NCBI GenBank assembly: GCA_944350065.1
Contig: CALVOD010000002.1
Coordinates: forward strand, 1 to 50,921
Source of the DNA: an uncultured Clostridia bacterium
GTDB taxonomy: Bacteria; Bacillota; Clostridia; Christensenellales; DTU072
Reading direction: 5' to 3'
DNA: 50,921 nt
The notes beneath the pieces were generated by a model. That model searched no databases, was not told where the DNA came from, and saw nothing but the letters and a program-made list of their open reading frames with translations. Made by a program: the position numbers and the translations under genes. Shown one piece after another: positions 17,088-25,840 of this stretch; the first letter of the stretch is position 1, and each line of letters opens with the position of its first letter.

Positions 17088-17116
17088 AATATACCTTAAA
17101 TATTAAATTAAGTCAA
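17088..17116 (-). promoter_or_regulatory. pepF promoter
   Basis: Minus-strand -35 TTGACT (17116-17111), 17-base spacer, -10 TATATT (17093-17088). Predicted initiation is near 17081, at the edge of the tandem dyads. Confidence 0.7.
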
Positions 17117-17125
17117 TACGATTCG

Positions 17126-17668
17126 CTATTTATTCCCCAGTTGCGTGAGCAGTATGTCGAGCTCCTCGTCGCTTAAACGGCGCTCCGAGGTATCCGCGCT
17201 CACGCCCAGTTCGTTCAGCCGCACGCACTCGCTGTAATACTGATCCCGCGGCGGATCGCTCGGCAACGGCTCGCCCTCTATGACCGCGGAAAGCTCCTTC
17301 ACGCAATCCCCGAAAAAACGCTGACATTCGAGCACTTCTTCTCCGAGTTTTTCGGCGCTGCCGAGCGCGTTGAGGCGCGAACGCCATTTGTCGCGGTATG
17401 CGGCGAGCCGCTCCGCTTCGAGCGCGAAGCGGATACGGGCTTCTTTTTCGTATTCCTCCGATCTCGCCCGCGCGAAATTGAGCGCGTCGCGAATTTCGCG
17501 CTCCTCGCCGCGGTACTCGTTGAGTTCCGCGGTAAGTCTCTCCACTTCCGCTCGGAGCGCGGCGATGCGCTCCGCCTGCGCGCCCGCTTCCTCGGGAAGC
17601 GGCGCGTAGGCGTCCTTCGTTTTTCTCTCTTTAACGTACTTCTTTTTACGCGTAAATATTCCGGGCAT
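17126..17668 (-). CDS. Coiled-coil protein of unknown function
   Basis: 180 residues, very rich in Glu, Arg and Ala. A basic N-terminus (MPGIFTRKKKYVKERKTKD) is followed by a long predicted coiled coil (about 25-110, heptads such as AERIAALRAEVERLTAELNE) and an acidic end (LSDEELDILLTQLGNK). No membrane segment and no recognised domain. The proposed ATG 17668 has no ribosome binding site but TATAAT lies 6 bases upstream. It lies between pncB and pepF on the same strand. A structural or adaptor role is likely from composition only. Confidence 0.75.
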   Translation of the reverse strand: MPGIFTRKKKYVKERKTKDAYAPLPEEAGAQAERIAALRAEVERLTAELNEYRGEEREIRDALNFARARSEEYEKEARIRFALEAERLAAYRDKWRSRLNALGSAEKLGEEVLECQRFFGDCVKELSAVIEGEPLPSDPPRDQYYSECVRLNELGVSADTSERRLSDEELDILLTQLGNK

Positions 17669-17674
17669 AAGCGG

Positions 17675-17680
17675 ATTATA
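17675..17680 (-). promoter_or_regulatory. TATAAT box 6 bases before the coiled-coil gene
   Basis: Perfect -10 hexamer with CCGCTT between it and ATG 17668; the -35 region is weak. Consistent with a leaderless transcript. Confidence 0.4.
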
Positions 17681-17716
17681 ACCGCACTGCCCCCGCGTAA
17701 TACCTCGAAAAATATC

Positions 17717-19156
17717 TTATTTGCGCGGATTAGAGCGACGCGCGTTCAGCATAAGCGACTTTCTCAGATCGTACAGTCCGTCCGAAAGGTCGACTTTATA
17801 AATATGCGGGTTGGTGAGGCGCTTGTATTCTTCCCAGAATTCGCCTTTCGATTTGACTGCGAAAGCCACCGTCTCCGCAAGCGAAGGTATCTCGTAAATC
17901 TGTCTTCCCCCTTCGAAAACCTTGACGGGTATTTCGCGCATCGAATACTTTTCGAACGTCGTGCGCTTCCAGGTCTCTATCGGGTGGAATATCGTAAGCG
18001 GCTTACCCTCGTCGAACTTCTCTCCGCGTAGCGCTATCAGGTCGGCAGCCGCCTTTCCGCGGGAATCGTAGATCCTGTAGAAAGTTTTAAATCCGGGATT
18101 GGTAATCTTTTCGGGGGTATCCGAAATCTTCATTTTGGGATGCCAATCTCCCTTTTCGTCCTGTATCGCCGCGAGCTTGTAAACGCCGCCCAAAGCGGGG
18201 TTGGGAGAAGCCGTGATAAGTTTGGTGCCTATTCCCCACACGTCTATTTTTGCGCCCTGAGCGTTAAGGGAAGCGATTATGTGTTCGTCGATATCGCCCG
18301 AAGCGAAGATCTTCGCGTCCGCGTGTCCCGCTTTGTCGAGCATCTTGCGCGCCTGTTTGGAAAGGTAGGCGAGGTCGCCCGAATCGAGTCTTATGCCGAG
18401 CGGTTTATAACCTTTCGCCTTGAGCTCGTCAAAGACCTTGATCGCGTTGGGAACGCCGCTTCCCAGAGTGTCGTAAGTGTCCACGAGAAGCAGGCAGGCG
18501 TCCGGATAAAGCTCGGCGTATTTGCGGAATGCCGAAAGCTCGTCCGGGAAACTCATCACCCAGCTGTGAGCGTGGGTGCCGCTGACCTTTACGCCGAACA
18601 TTTTCCCCGCGAGTACGTTGGAGGTGCTTACGCAGCCGCCTATCATGCTCGCCCTCGCGCCGTATATGCCCGCGTCCGGTCCCTGCGCCCTGCGCAGCCC
18701 GAATTCCGCGATACCGCCTTTGGTTTCGTTTGCCATTTTCATCGCTTTGGTGGCGATCAGCGTTTGGTGATTTATCATGTTGAGAAGCGCCGTTTCGATG
18801 AGCTGCGCCTCGAACAATGGCGCTTTCACCGTGACGAGCGGCTCGTACGGGAATACCATTTCACCTTCGCGCACCGCGTAAAGGTCGCCCGTAAAACGGA
18901 AATTCTTTATGCGCTCGAAAAACTTTTCGCCGAAACAATTCAGCGAGCGCAGATAGGCTATGTCGTCTTCCTCGAAATGCAGATTGTTGATATAATCCAC
19001 CGCCTGCTCGAGTCCCGCCGCCACCGCGAAATCGAGATACGCCGCAGGTCTGAAAAAGACGTCGAATACCGCCTCTCTGTCCGCCATACCCGTTTCGGCG
19101 TAGCCGTTCATCATCGTGAATTGATACAAATCCGTCAATAACGTTAAATTTCTCAT
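17717..19156 (-). CDS. pncB: Nicotinate phosphoribosyltransferase
   Basis: Preiss-Handler NAD salvage: nicotinate plus PRPP (with ATP) gives nicotinate mononucleotide. 479 residues, Firmicute type. Seen: N-terminal LLTDLYQFTMMNGYAETG, the catalytic GTHAHSWVMSF motif (phosphohistidine region), FGLRRAQGPDAG and RLDSGDLAYLSKQAR with the substrate-binding loop, and GIGTKLITA. No clear Shine-Dalgarno sequence precedes ATG 19156; the 156 bases upstream are A/T-rich. It is flanked by lgt upstream and the coiled-coil gene downstream on the same strand. Confidence 0.96.
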   Translation of the reverse strand: MRNLTLLTDLYQFTMMNGYAETGMADREAVFDVFFRPAAYLDFAVAAGLEQAVDYINNLHFEEDDIAYLRSLNCFGEKFFERIKNFRFTGDLYAVREGEMVFPYEPLVTVKAPLFEAQLIETALLNMINHQTLIATKAMKMANETKGGIAEFGLRRAQGPDAGIYGARASMIGGCVSTSNVLAGKMFGVKVSGTHAHSWVMSFPDELSAFRKYAELYPDACLLLVDTYDTLGSGVPNAIKVFDELKAKGYKPLGIRLDSGDLAYLSKQARKMLDKAGHADAKIFASGDIDEHIIASLNAQGAKIDVWGIGTKLITASPNPALGGVYKLAAIQDEKGDWHPKMKISDTPEKITNPGFKTFYRIYDSRGKAAADLIALRGEKFDEGKPLTIFHPIETWKRTTFEKYSMREIPVKVFEGGRQIYEIPSLAETVAFAVKSKGEFWEEYKRLTNPHIYKVDLSDGLYDLRKSLMLNARRSNPRK

Positions 19157-19272
19157 ACCGATTCTTGCTTGTAATTTTGATTGATTTTTGTTTTGTATTT
19201 TATTTCCCCGCTTTTCACCGTTTATCCGCGTTTTACGAGTTCAACCGCGTTTCCGTTCCGTAAAATGAATAT

Positions 19273-19302
19273 CGCGCGGAACGCAAACGAACGCTCCGCG
19301 CG
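19273..19302 (-). terminator. Hairpin downstream of lgt
   Basis: Inverted repeat with 8-bp arms CGCGCGGA (19273-19280) and TCCGCGCG (19295-19302), about 10 bases after the lgt stop on the minus strand. The following run is A/T-rich but has only short T tracts. Confidence 0.5.
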
Positions 19303-19312
19303 AGTCAGAATA

Positions 19313-20218
19313 TTATTTACCGGCGCCGGCGTCTTTTTTACTCGGTTTGTGATACGGGTGTATCTGCACCGTTTCTTCCGGCGGAATACCGCCCTTACCG
19401 TACCACACCGTTTTGCCTTTTTTCACGTCGCGTACAATTAGGTAAGCGAGCAGTCCCGCCGAAACAAACACGAGTATGCCGCAGATGACCTGCGTATAAT
19501 TGAACACGTCGTAAATGTGCCCGTCGTCGCGGATGAATTCCATCACGAAACGGATAAGACAATACGAGAAAAGATACATCAGCGAGCCCGCGCCGCGCAC
19601 TTTCAGATGCCTCAATATTATCATCATCGCCACGAAGAAGGCGATATCCATCACCATTTCGTAGAAGAAAAGCGCCTGATAAAAGCCGTCAAGTCTCGCG
19701 ATATACACGGCTATCGGGAAAAACTGAAGATTGGGATTGGTTATTTCCGCGCCGAAAATTTCCTGATTGCAGAAATTTCCCCATCTGCCGAGCCCCTGCG
19801 AAAGCAGTACCACAGGTATGACGATATCCGCAACGTCGATGAGATTGACTTTGCGCCATTTACACCAGATAGCGCCGCCGAGCACGCCGAAAGGAACGCC
19901 CGTCATTATCGTGAGACCGCCGTCCCACACCGCTATCACGTTCACGAAATCGTCCCGGCCGAAATCCGAAGGGAAATATTCGGGACGAACCATCACGTAT
20001 CCTATTCTCGCCCCGATTATGGCAAGCGGAATGGCTATTATGAATATTTCTACGAAATCGTCTATGGTGAGGTTATGTTTTTTACCTCTTATCACCGCGG
20101 CAACAAGGCCCGCGAGCATGGCGCAGGTGATGATTATTCCGTACCAGGCTATGTCCCTGCCGCCTATAGTGAAGGCGACGGAGCTCACTTTACCCGTCCA
20201 ATGTATATCGCACAGCAC
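19313..20218 (-). CDS. lgt: Prolipoprotein diacylglyceryl transferase
   Basis: Integral membrane enzyme that transfers diacylglycerol from phosphatidylglycerol to the lipobox cysteine of prolipoproteins; a likely client is the ABC lipoprotein at 38864. Seen: ARIGYVMVRPEYF, AVWDGGLTIMTG and the Lgt signature GLGRWGNFCNQEIFG, plus C-terminal RFVMEFIRDD and about seven membrane helices. Start: a TTG at 20224 is only one base from GGAGGG, whereas GTG 20218, in the same frame, is 8 bases from it, so I prefer GTG 20218 (301 residues). It follows galK closely. Confidence 0.94.
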   Translation of the reverse strand: MLCDIHWTGKVSSVAFTIGGRDIAWYGIIITCAMLAGLVAAVIRGKKHNLTIDDFVEIFIIAIPLAIIGARIGYVMVRPEYFPSDFGRDDFVNVIAVWDGGLTIMTGVPFGVLGGAIWCKWRKVNLIDVADIVIPVVLLSQGLGRWGNFCNQEIFGAEITNPNLQFFPIAVYIARLDGFYQALFFYEMVMDIAFFVAMMIILRHLKVRGAGSLMYLFSYCLIRFVMEFIRDDGHIYDVFNYTQVICGILVFVSAGLLAYLIVRDVKKGKTVWYGKGGIPPEETVQIHPYHKPSKKDAGAGK

Positions 20219-20235
20219 GTCCAAACCCTCCGCGA

Positions 20236-21519
20236 CTATTCGTCAAGGTCGAGCATCACCGCGCCGCTGTTGCGGATTTTGAGCATGTGGACGTTTTCCT
20301 CTCCGAATATTCCGCTCATATAAGCCCTGAATTCTTCTTTGGCGTCGTTATCGACGAATACGAGTATCGTTCCCGCAAAGCCGCCGCCGTGTACGCGGAA
20401 CGCGCGGACGCCGTCGTAGCTTTCGCACAGCGCAAGCGCAAGCGGTATCGGCTCGGAATGATCGCCTTCGGCATAGCAATTCTGGAGCTTTTTATAAGAA
20501 GATTCGCCCGAAGCGACTATGAGCGCGTACGCTACGTCCTCGTCTCCGTCGCGAATGGCTTCGCGTAATGCTTCCACCCTGTCGTTTTCTTCGAAATAGT
20601 GCATCGCCCTGAGAAGCGCCCTGCCGCTTACCTTATCCTTGATAGCGGATATGGAAGTGTAAAATTCGCCCGCGTCCACGAAACGCAGCTTCTTTTGACC
20701 GAACAGAGAAGCCACTTCTTCCATTTCGGCGCGGATGGCGGCATACTGCGGCGTAAGCTCGCAGTGGTCTCCTCCGCAGTTGACCACGAACACGGCGGTA
20801 TCGTTGAATTCCCAGTTGAGCTTCTCCACTTCGGGAGCGGCGGGATCGAGAAAATCGATATAGCTTATTCCGCCTATAGCGATCGCCGACTGGTCCATAA
20901 GTCCCGAAGGCTTGCCGAAAAACACGTTTTCGGCATATTGGCTGATTATGGCTTTCTCCACGGCGGAAACGACGCCGCCGTTATAAAGCGCGTTCTCGAC
21001 TTCCGCCACGAAAACTTCAAAGGACGCCGAGCTACTCATTCCCGCGCCCTTGAACACGTCCGAAACGGTCGTCGCGTAAAAGCCGCCGAGAGCGTATCCG
21101 CGGTCTTTAAGCGCGCGGCAGACGCCGCGTACGAGCGCGAAAGAAGTTCCTTCCTCGTCCTTTTTCGGCTCGAGGTCGTCGATATCCACTTCCACCGCGG
21201 GGTAACCGAGACTCTTAACGACTATCTTGCGCTCCTTAAGCGGCGTGACAGCCGCGAGAAGATCCACCGATACCGCCGCCGCAAGCACTTTACCGTTATT
21301 GTGGTCGGTGTGGTTGCCGCATACCTCTATTCTGCCGGGCGAGCTGAAAAGTATCGTTTCGCCTTCAACGGATTTGGTATGTTCCGCAACGAGATTCGCC
21401 ACTCTTTCAGCGGATTTTTCGACGTCGCAAGCGTATATCTCCTCCGCCGCGGCGAGAAATTTCTTGTTTTCGAGCAAACTTTTTTTATCGTATAATATTG
21501 CCAAAATCGTCTTCTCCAT
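20236..21519 (-). CDS. galK: Galactokinase
   Basis: First step of the Leloir pathway, phosphorylating galactose; its partner galT is divergent. 427 residues. GHMP-kinase features: sugar-binding motif PGRIEVCGNHTDHNNG (residues 61-75), ATP loop KGAGMSSSASFE, catalytic-region SGLMDQSAIAIGG, and the C-terminal motif RVHGGGFAGTILVFV. Start: ATG 21540 lies within the predicted -10 box, so ATG 21519 is preferred; the resulting leader would be only about 12 bases, with no ribosome binding site. Some similar GHMP enzymes are arabinokinases or GalNAc kinases, but galT next door supports galactose. Confidence 0.93.
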   Translation of the reverse strand: MEKTILAILYDKKSLLENKKFLAAAEEIYACDVEKSAERVANLVAEHTKSVEGETILFSSPGRIEVCGNHTDHNNGKVLAAAVSVDLLAAVTPLKERKIVVKSLGYPAVEVDIDDLEPKKDEEGTSFALVRGVCRALKDRGYALGGFYATTVSDVFKGAGMSSSASFEVFVAEVENALYNGGVVSAVEKAIISQYAENVFFGKPSGLMDQSAIAIGGISYIDFLDPAAPEVEKLNWEFNDTAVFVVNCGGDHCELTPQYAAIRAEMEEVASLFGQKKLRFVDAGEFYTSISAIKDKVSGRALLRAMHYFEENDRVEALREAIRDGDEDVAYALIVASGESSYKKLQNCYAEGDHSEPIPLALALCESYDGVRAFRVHGGGFAGTILVFVDNDAKEEFRAYMSGIFGEENVHMLKIRNSGAVMLDLDE

Positions 21520-21538
21520 ATATAATATTGATATCGCC

Positions 21539-21567
21539 ATTATAGCACATAAGAGTTGATAAGTAAA
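21539..21567 (-). promoter_or_regulatory. galK promoter
   Basis: Minus-strand -35 TTTACT (21567-21562), 17-base spacer, -10 TATAAT (21544-21539). The spacer contains the -35 box of the divergent galT promoter. Confidence 0.6.
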
Positions 21568-21583
21568 CAACAAAAAATATATT
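21556..21583 (+). promoter_or_regulatory. galT promoter
   Basis: Plus-strand -35 TTGATA (21556-21561), 16-base spacer, -10 TATATT (21578-21583). It overlaps the galK promoter, so both cannot be bound by polymerase at the same time. Confidence 0.6.
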
Positions 21584-21619
21584 CGCATCTCAATATAACA
21601 ATATAGATAAGGATCTCCT

Positions 21620-23155
21620 ATGCCTAAACAAAACGCACCCATCGGTAAGTTACTTGCTAATCTTGTCGCATACGCGCAAGATAACCTTCACCTGAGCACT
21701 TTCGACGCCATTTACGCGCGGAACAGGTTGCTCGCTATGTTCGGATTGAGCGAGCCGTCCGCGGCGGACGCGAAAATTCCGCCGTTGCAGACGGGGATAC
21801 TCGACCCGATCGTGAACTACGCCGTGGCTAACGGGCTTGCGGACGAGAGCGAAAAGCTGCTTTTCGAGACCCGCGTAATGGGACTTGTCACACCCGCGCC
21901 GAGCGTAGTGATTGCGGAATTCGACGCTATAGCCGCCAACGAAGGCACAGAAGCCGCGACGGAATATCTGAATAAAATAGGCGTAAACAGCAATTACATA
22001 AGGATGGTCGACATAAACAAAAACATCAAATGGACGGCGGAATTTCCTACCGGCAATCTTACGGTGACCATCAATTTGAGCAAACCCGAAAAAAGCAACG
22101 AGCAGGTAGCCCGCGAGCGCAACGCGCCCGCGACGAATTATCCGAAATGCCTTTTGTGCCTCGACAATCTCGGATTCGACGGTAACGCGCGCCATCCGGC
22201 GCGTGAGACGATCCGCGTTATACCGCTTTATCTCAACGACGAGCCGTGGTTCATGCAATTCAGCCCTTACGTATATTTCGACGGGCACTGCATAGCGGTG
22301 AGCGCGGAGCATCATCCGATGTCCATAACGGACAAAACTTTCGTAAGACTGCTCGATTTCGTCGAGATGTTCCCCCACTATTTCATAGGAAGCAACGCCG
22401 ATCTTCCCATAGTCGGCGGCAGTATCCTTGCCCACGAGCACTATCAAGGCGGCAAGAAGGTATTGCCCATGTTCTCCCGTCCCGTCAGAAGGCAATTCGC
22501 CTCTAAGGCATACCCGAGCGTCAATATCGGTATCCTGGACTGGTACAATTCCGTCGTCAAACTTTCCGGCAAAGTACGCGCCGACGTCGAAGCGGTGGCT
22601 TCCGCGATACTCGCGAAATGGCGCAAATACACCGACACTTCCGTGGGGGTAATAGCGGAGACCAACGCTCCTCATAACACGATAACGCCCATAGCCACCG
22701 TCGAGAACGGCGACTACACGCTTTATCTGATATTGCGCAACAACCGTACCGACGAGAAACATCCTTACGGCATTTATCATCCTACAGAAGATATGCACAA
22801 TATAAAGAAGGAGGGTATCGGGCTTATCGAAGCGATGGGCACGTTCATACTTCCGGGAAGGCTTGCGAGCGAGATACGCGGCATAGTGGACATTCTCAGC
22901 GGTTCCGCTCCTCTCGATTTCGCGGCGCTCAGTGACGAAACCGATCCCCTCTCGAAGCATCTCGGCATGATAATGCAGCTTACCAACGACAACGGCACGG
23001 CTAATTCCATCGACGACGCCGAGGCGCTTATAGTCAAATACGTAAACGAAACCTGCGTAAGAATACTGGAATGCACGGCAGTTTTCAAGAACACCGAAGC
23101 AGGGCAGGAATCCTTCGCGAAATTCCTTGCCGCTTTGGAGATAGAGCCGGCGTAA
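21620..23155 (+). CDS. galT: UDP-glucose--hexose-1-phosphate uridylyltransferase, class II
   Basis: Leloir pathway enzyme exchanging UMP between UDP-glucose and galactose-1-phosphate. 511 residues, the long Firmicute class II type without the class I zinc motifs. Visible: N-terminal domain around NRLLAMFG, the PKCLLCLDNLGFDG segment, the region GGSILAHEHYQGG with the HxH-like catalytic histidines, and the C-terminal ATVENGDYTLYLILRNNRTDEKHPYGIYHP. RBS AAGGA lies 7 bases before ATG 21620. It is divergent from galK. The dnaX group follows after 39 bases, so read-through into dnaX-ybaB-recR is likely. No galE or transporter is in the window. Confidence 0.96.
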   Translation: MPKQNAPIGKLLANLVAYAQDNLHLSTFDAIYARNRLLAMFGLSEPSAADAKIPPLQTGILDPIVNYAVANGLADESEKLLFETRVMGLVTPAPSVVIAEFDAIAANEGTEAATEYLNKIGVNSNYIRMVDINKNIKWTAEFPTGNLTVTINLSKPEKSNEQVARERNAPATNYPKCLLCLDNLGFDGNARHPARETIRVIPLYLNDEPWFMQFSPYVYFDGHCIAVSAEHHPMSITDKTFVRLLDFVEMFPHYFIGSNADLPIVGGSILAHEHYQGGKKVLPMFSRPVRRQFASKAYPSVNIGILDWYNSVVKLSGKVRADVEAVASAILAKWRKYTDTSVGVIAETNAPHNTITPIATVENGDYTLYLILRNNRTDEKHPYGIYHPTEDMHNIKKEGIGLIEAMGTFILPGRLASEIRGIVDILSGSAPLDFAALSDETDPLSKHLGMIMQLTNDNGTANSIDDAEALIVKYVNETCVRILECTAVFKNTEAGQESFAKFLAALEIEPA

Positions 23156-23194
23156 TATCGACGCGACGAAAAGGGTTAGATCGGGTTAAATTAA

Positions 23195-24829
23195 ATGGCG
23201 TACGTATCGTTATATCGCAAATACCGTCCCGCGACGTGGGACAAGGTCATAGGTCAGAGTCATATCGTCACCACGCTCGTCAACCAGATAGAAGCGGGTA
23301 CGGTGGGACACGCGTATCTGTTCACCGGCACGCGCGGAACGGGCAAAACGAGCTCGGCGAAAATTTTTGCGCGCGCAGTTAATTGTCTTCACCCTGAGCA
23401 CGGCTCGCCCTGCGGCAAATGCGAAGTGTGCCGCGCGCTCGCGGGAAGCGACAATATCGATATAATCGAAATGGACGCCGCGAGCAACAACGGCGTGGAC
23501 GAGATCCGCGAGCTCAAGGAAAACGTACAATATCCCCCTACCGTAGGCAAATATAAGGTATATATTATAGACGAAGTTCACATGCTTTCGGCTTCGGCAT
23601 TCAACGCGTTGCTCAAGACGCTCGAGGAGCCGCCCGCCCACGTGATCTTCATACTCGCCACCACCGAAGTGCATAAACTGCCGCAGACCATATTGTCGCG
23701 CTGTATGCGTTTCGACTTCAGATTGGTGTCGAAAACGGAGCTCACGACTTTGCTCGGGAACATTTTCGACGACATAGGCTACGCTTACGAACGCGAAGCG
23801 GCGGAGATACTCGCCGTCCACGGCGAAGGCTCCGTGAGAGACACGCTTTCGCTTGCGGACATGTGCCTCTCATATTCTCCCGACAAACTCACCGTACCTG
23901 CGGTGCTCGAAGTGCTTGGCGCGTCCGACTTCGGCACGTTGAGCGCTCTCGCTTCGGCGGTACTCTCAGGCGACGCGGGGAGCATACTTACGTTAACCGA
24001 CAAGGTTTACGAGCGCGGCAAAGGTCTTACCACTCTCAACAAAGAGCTTTCGGAATTCTTCCGCGAACTGCTTACGGTGAAAAACGTAAACGGCTATCGC
24101 GGCAGCTACAACGACGAAGAATACAAAGCGGCTAAAGAACTTGCCGACAGATACGATAATTTCCGTATTTCTCGGGCGATGCGCCTGCTTGCGGGCGTCG
24201 AAAACGCGCTGCGCTACAGCACCCAGCCGAGGATAATTTTCGAGGCTGTGCTCGTACAGGCGGCTGAGATGAATACGGAGCCGGGCGTCGAGGCGCTCGC
24301 CTCGCGCATAAGCGCGCTCGAAAAGCAGCTGCGCGAGCTCGAATTCGGCGGCGCGGTAGTTTCCGTCAAGCCCGCCGTTCCCGAAGTAAGCGAACAGCAA
24401 GTCGCAGAACGGGTATCTTCGCTTGCGAAAAAGGATACCGCAACGGAAGAAACTACGGTCTTCGAGAGCGCGCCGCAGCGCAAGAGCGCAAGCGACAAAG
24501 CGGTACGTCTTATGGGGCTGATGATAACTGAACTTAGGGAGAACGGATACGGACTGTTGTATCAGGCGTTACGCTCGCAGGAGGATTACGAACTCGAAGG
24601 CAAGACGCTGACGGTACGCGTACACGACGCGGCGAGCTACACGCAGTTGACAGATCCCTCTTACGAAGGGGTGATAGCTGCGGCTCTCAAAGCGGTGACC
24701 GGAGACGCGGGCTACGCGTTCAAATGCATCGGTGAGAAAAAGGAAAGCGGCAAAGCAAAACCGGAAGACAGGATGCGGCTCGTAGATCTGTTCGGAAGCA
24801 AGCTCACCGAGAAGAAACAGACAAAATAA
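23195..24829 (+). CDS. dnaX: DNA polymerase III subunits gamma/tau
   Basis: Clamp-loader ATPase and organiser of the replisome. 544 residues. AAA+ module: MAYVSLYRKYRPATWD, Walker A GTRGTGKTS (45-53), zinc module with Cys64, 73, 76 and 79, IIDEVHMLS Walker B, and sensor 1 ILATTEVHKLPQTILSRC. The C-terminal part is variable and charged, as in tau. No obvious A/G-rich slippery heptamer with hairpin for a shorter gamma form was noticed. The ribosome binding site is weak. dnaX-ybaB-recR is a conserved bacterial order. An upstream SRP RNA gene, common in Firmicutes, is not present in the 39-base gap. Confidence 0.97.
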   Translation: MAYVSLYRKYRPATWDKVIGQSHIVTTLVNQIEAGTVGHAYLFTGTRGTGKTSSAKIFARAVNCLHPEHGSPCGKCEVCRALAGSDNIDIIEMDAASNNGVDEIRELKENVQYPPTVGKYKVYIIDEVHMLSASAFNALLKTLEEPPAHVIFILATTEVHKLPQTILSRCMRFDFRLVSKTELTTLLGNIFDDIGYAYEREAAEILAVHGEGSVRDTLSLADMCLSYSPDKLTVPAVLEVLGASDFGTLSALASAVLSGDAGSILTLTDKVYERGKGLTTLNKELSEFFRELLTVKNVNGYRGSYNDEEYKAAKELADRYDNFRISRAMRLLAGVENALRYSTQPRIIFEAVLVQAAEMNTEPGVEALASRISALEKQLRELEFGGAVVSVKPAVPEVSEQQVAERVSSLAKKDTATEETTVFESAPQRKSASDKAVRLMGLMITELRENGYGLLYQALRSQEDYELEGKTLTVRVHDAASYTQLTDPSYEGVIAAALKAVTGDAGYAFKCIGEKKESGKAKPEDRMRLVDLFGSKLTEKKQTK

Positions 24830-24896
24830 TTCAAACCCTATCCGCTCGGGCGTAACTGCGCCGCGAAAGCGGGAATAAACTGATACGGAGGTATCT

Positions 24897-25235
24897 ATGG
24901 CTAAATTCAACGGATTCGGAGGCGGCGGTGGCAATATGCAACAGCTGATGCGCCAGGCGCAACAGATGCAGCAGAAACTTGCCGAGGCGCAGAAAGAACT
25001 TGCGGAAACAGAAGTAGTCGCCACTTCGAGCGGCGGAATGGTGGAAGTGGTCATGGGTTGCGACCGCACGCTCACTTCCATAAAGATCAAACCCGAAGCG
25101 GTGGATCCCGACGACGTCGAAATGCTCGAAGATATGATTACGGCGGCGTTCAACGAAGCCATTAAACTGGTGGAAGAAGAACAGCAGCGCGTAATGGGCC
25201 CGCTCACCGGCGGAATACCCGGAGGGCTTTTCTGA
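24897..25235 (+). CDS. ybaB: Nucleoid-associated protein YbaB/EbfC
   Basis: Small DNA-binding protein, 112 residues, dimeric in the family. N-terminal glycine-rich segment, a Gln-rich helix (MQQLMRQAQQMQQKLAEAQKELAE), the beta-sheet core with SSGGMVEVVMGCDRTLTSIKI, and a C-terminal GPLTGGIPGGLF tail. RBS ACGGAGG. Its TGA overlaps the recR ATG by one base (TGATG), so the two genes are coupled. Confidence 0.95.
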   Translation: MAKFNGFGGGGGNMQQLMRQAQQMQQKLAEAQKELAETEVVATSSGGMVEVVMGCDRTLTSIKIKPEAVDPDDVEMLEDMITAAFNEAIKLVEEEQQRVMGPLTGGIPGGLF

Positions 25236-25816
25236 TGCAACCAGAAGCGCTGTCGGCGCTCATAGCGGAATTCCGCAAACTGCCCGCCGTTGGGCTGAAG
25301 ACCGCCACGCGTTACGCATACGCGCTCATAGACATGAGCGAAGCCGAAGCGAGCGAATTCGCGGACGCGATAATGCGCGCGAAGGCGGAAATACATTTCT
25401 GTTCCGAATGCGGCAACTACACCGATCGCGAGGTATGCGAGCGCTGTCTTACCGCCGACAAGCGGGTAATATGCGTTGTCGCCGAGCCGCGCGACGTGAC
25501 CGCTTTCGAGAAGCTCGGCACTTACGATGGGCTGTATCACGTACTTCACGGTACTCTCGATTTCCAGAAAGGTATCGGCGCGGAGCAGATAAGGATAAAA
25601 GAATTGCTCACGCGGCTCGACGGCGTCGAAGAAGTCATCGTGGCGACCAATCCGGACGTTTCCGGCGAGATGACCGCGGCGTACATCGCGAGGCTCATCA
25701 AACCGCTCGGAATTAAAGTTACCCGTCTCGCGCACGGCATACCGGTAGGTTCCGAGATAGAATACACCGACGAAATGACGCTCGGTAAAGCTCTTTCGGA
25801 CAGAAAAGAAATTTGA
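25235..25816 (+). CDS. recR: Recombination protein RecR
   Basis: Ring-forming clamp that acts with RecO to load RecA. 193 residues. Helix-hairpin-helix FRKLPAVGLKTATRYA, zinc finger CSECGNYTDREVCERC, Toprim domain ICVVAEPRDVTAFEK...YHVLHGTLD, and C-terminal Walker-like TRLAHGIPVGSEIEYTDEMTLGKAL. The HhH has AVGLK where most RecR have GIGPK. Start coupled to ybaB. recO is in the window at 7613. Confidence 0.96.
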   Translation: MQPEALSALIAEFRKLPAVGLKTATRYAYALIDMSEAEASEFADAIMRAKAEIHFCSECGNYTDREVCERCLTADKRVICVVAEPRDVTAFEKLGTYDGLYHVLHGTLDFQKGIGAEQIRIKELLTRLDGVEEVIVATNPDVSGEMTAAYIARLIKPLGIKVTRLAHGIPVGSEIEYTDEMTLGKALSDRKEI

Positions 25817-25840
25817 CGTCTTTCGGCGGCGCGCTACATA

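Noticed and set aside
21650..22960. 436-codon minus-strand frame and other long antisense frames (for example 18140-19141, 24569-26224, 45841-46725)
   Set aside because: All lie opposite well-identified genes (galT, pncB, dnaX-ybaB-recR, dnaE) and encode Arg/Tyr/Val-rich shadow sequences.
23156..23194. SRP RNA gene expected upstream of dnaX in Firmicutes
   Set aside because: The galT-dnaX gap is 39 bases, far too short for an SRP RNA.
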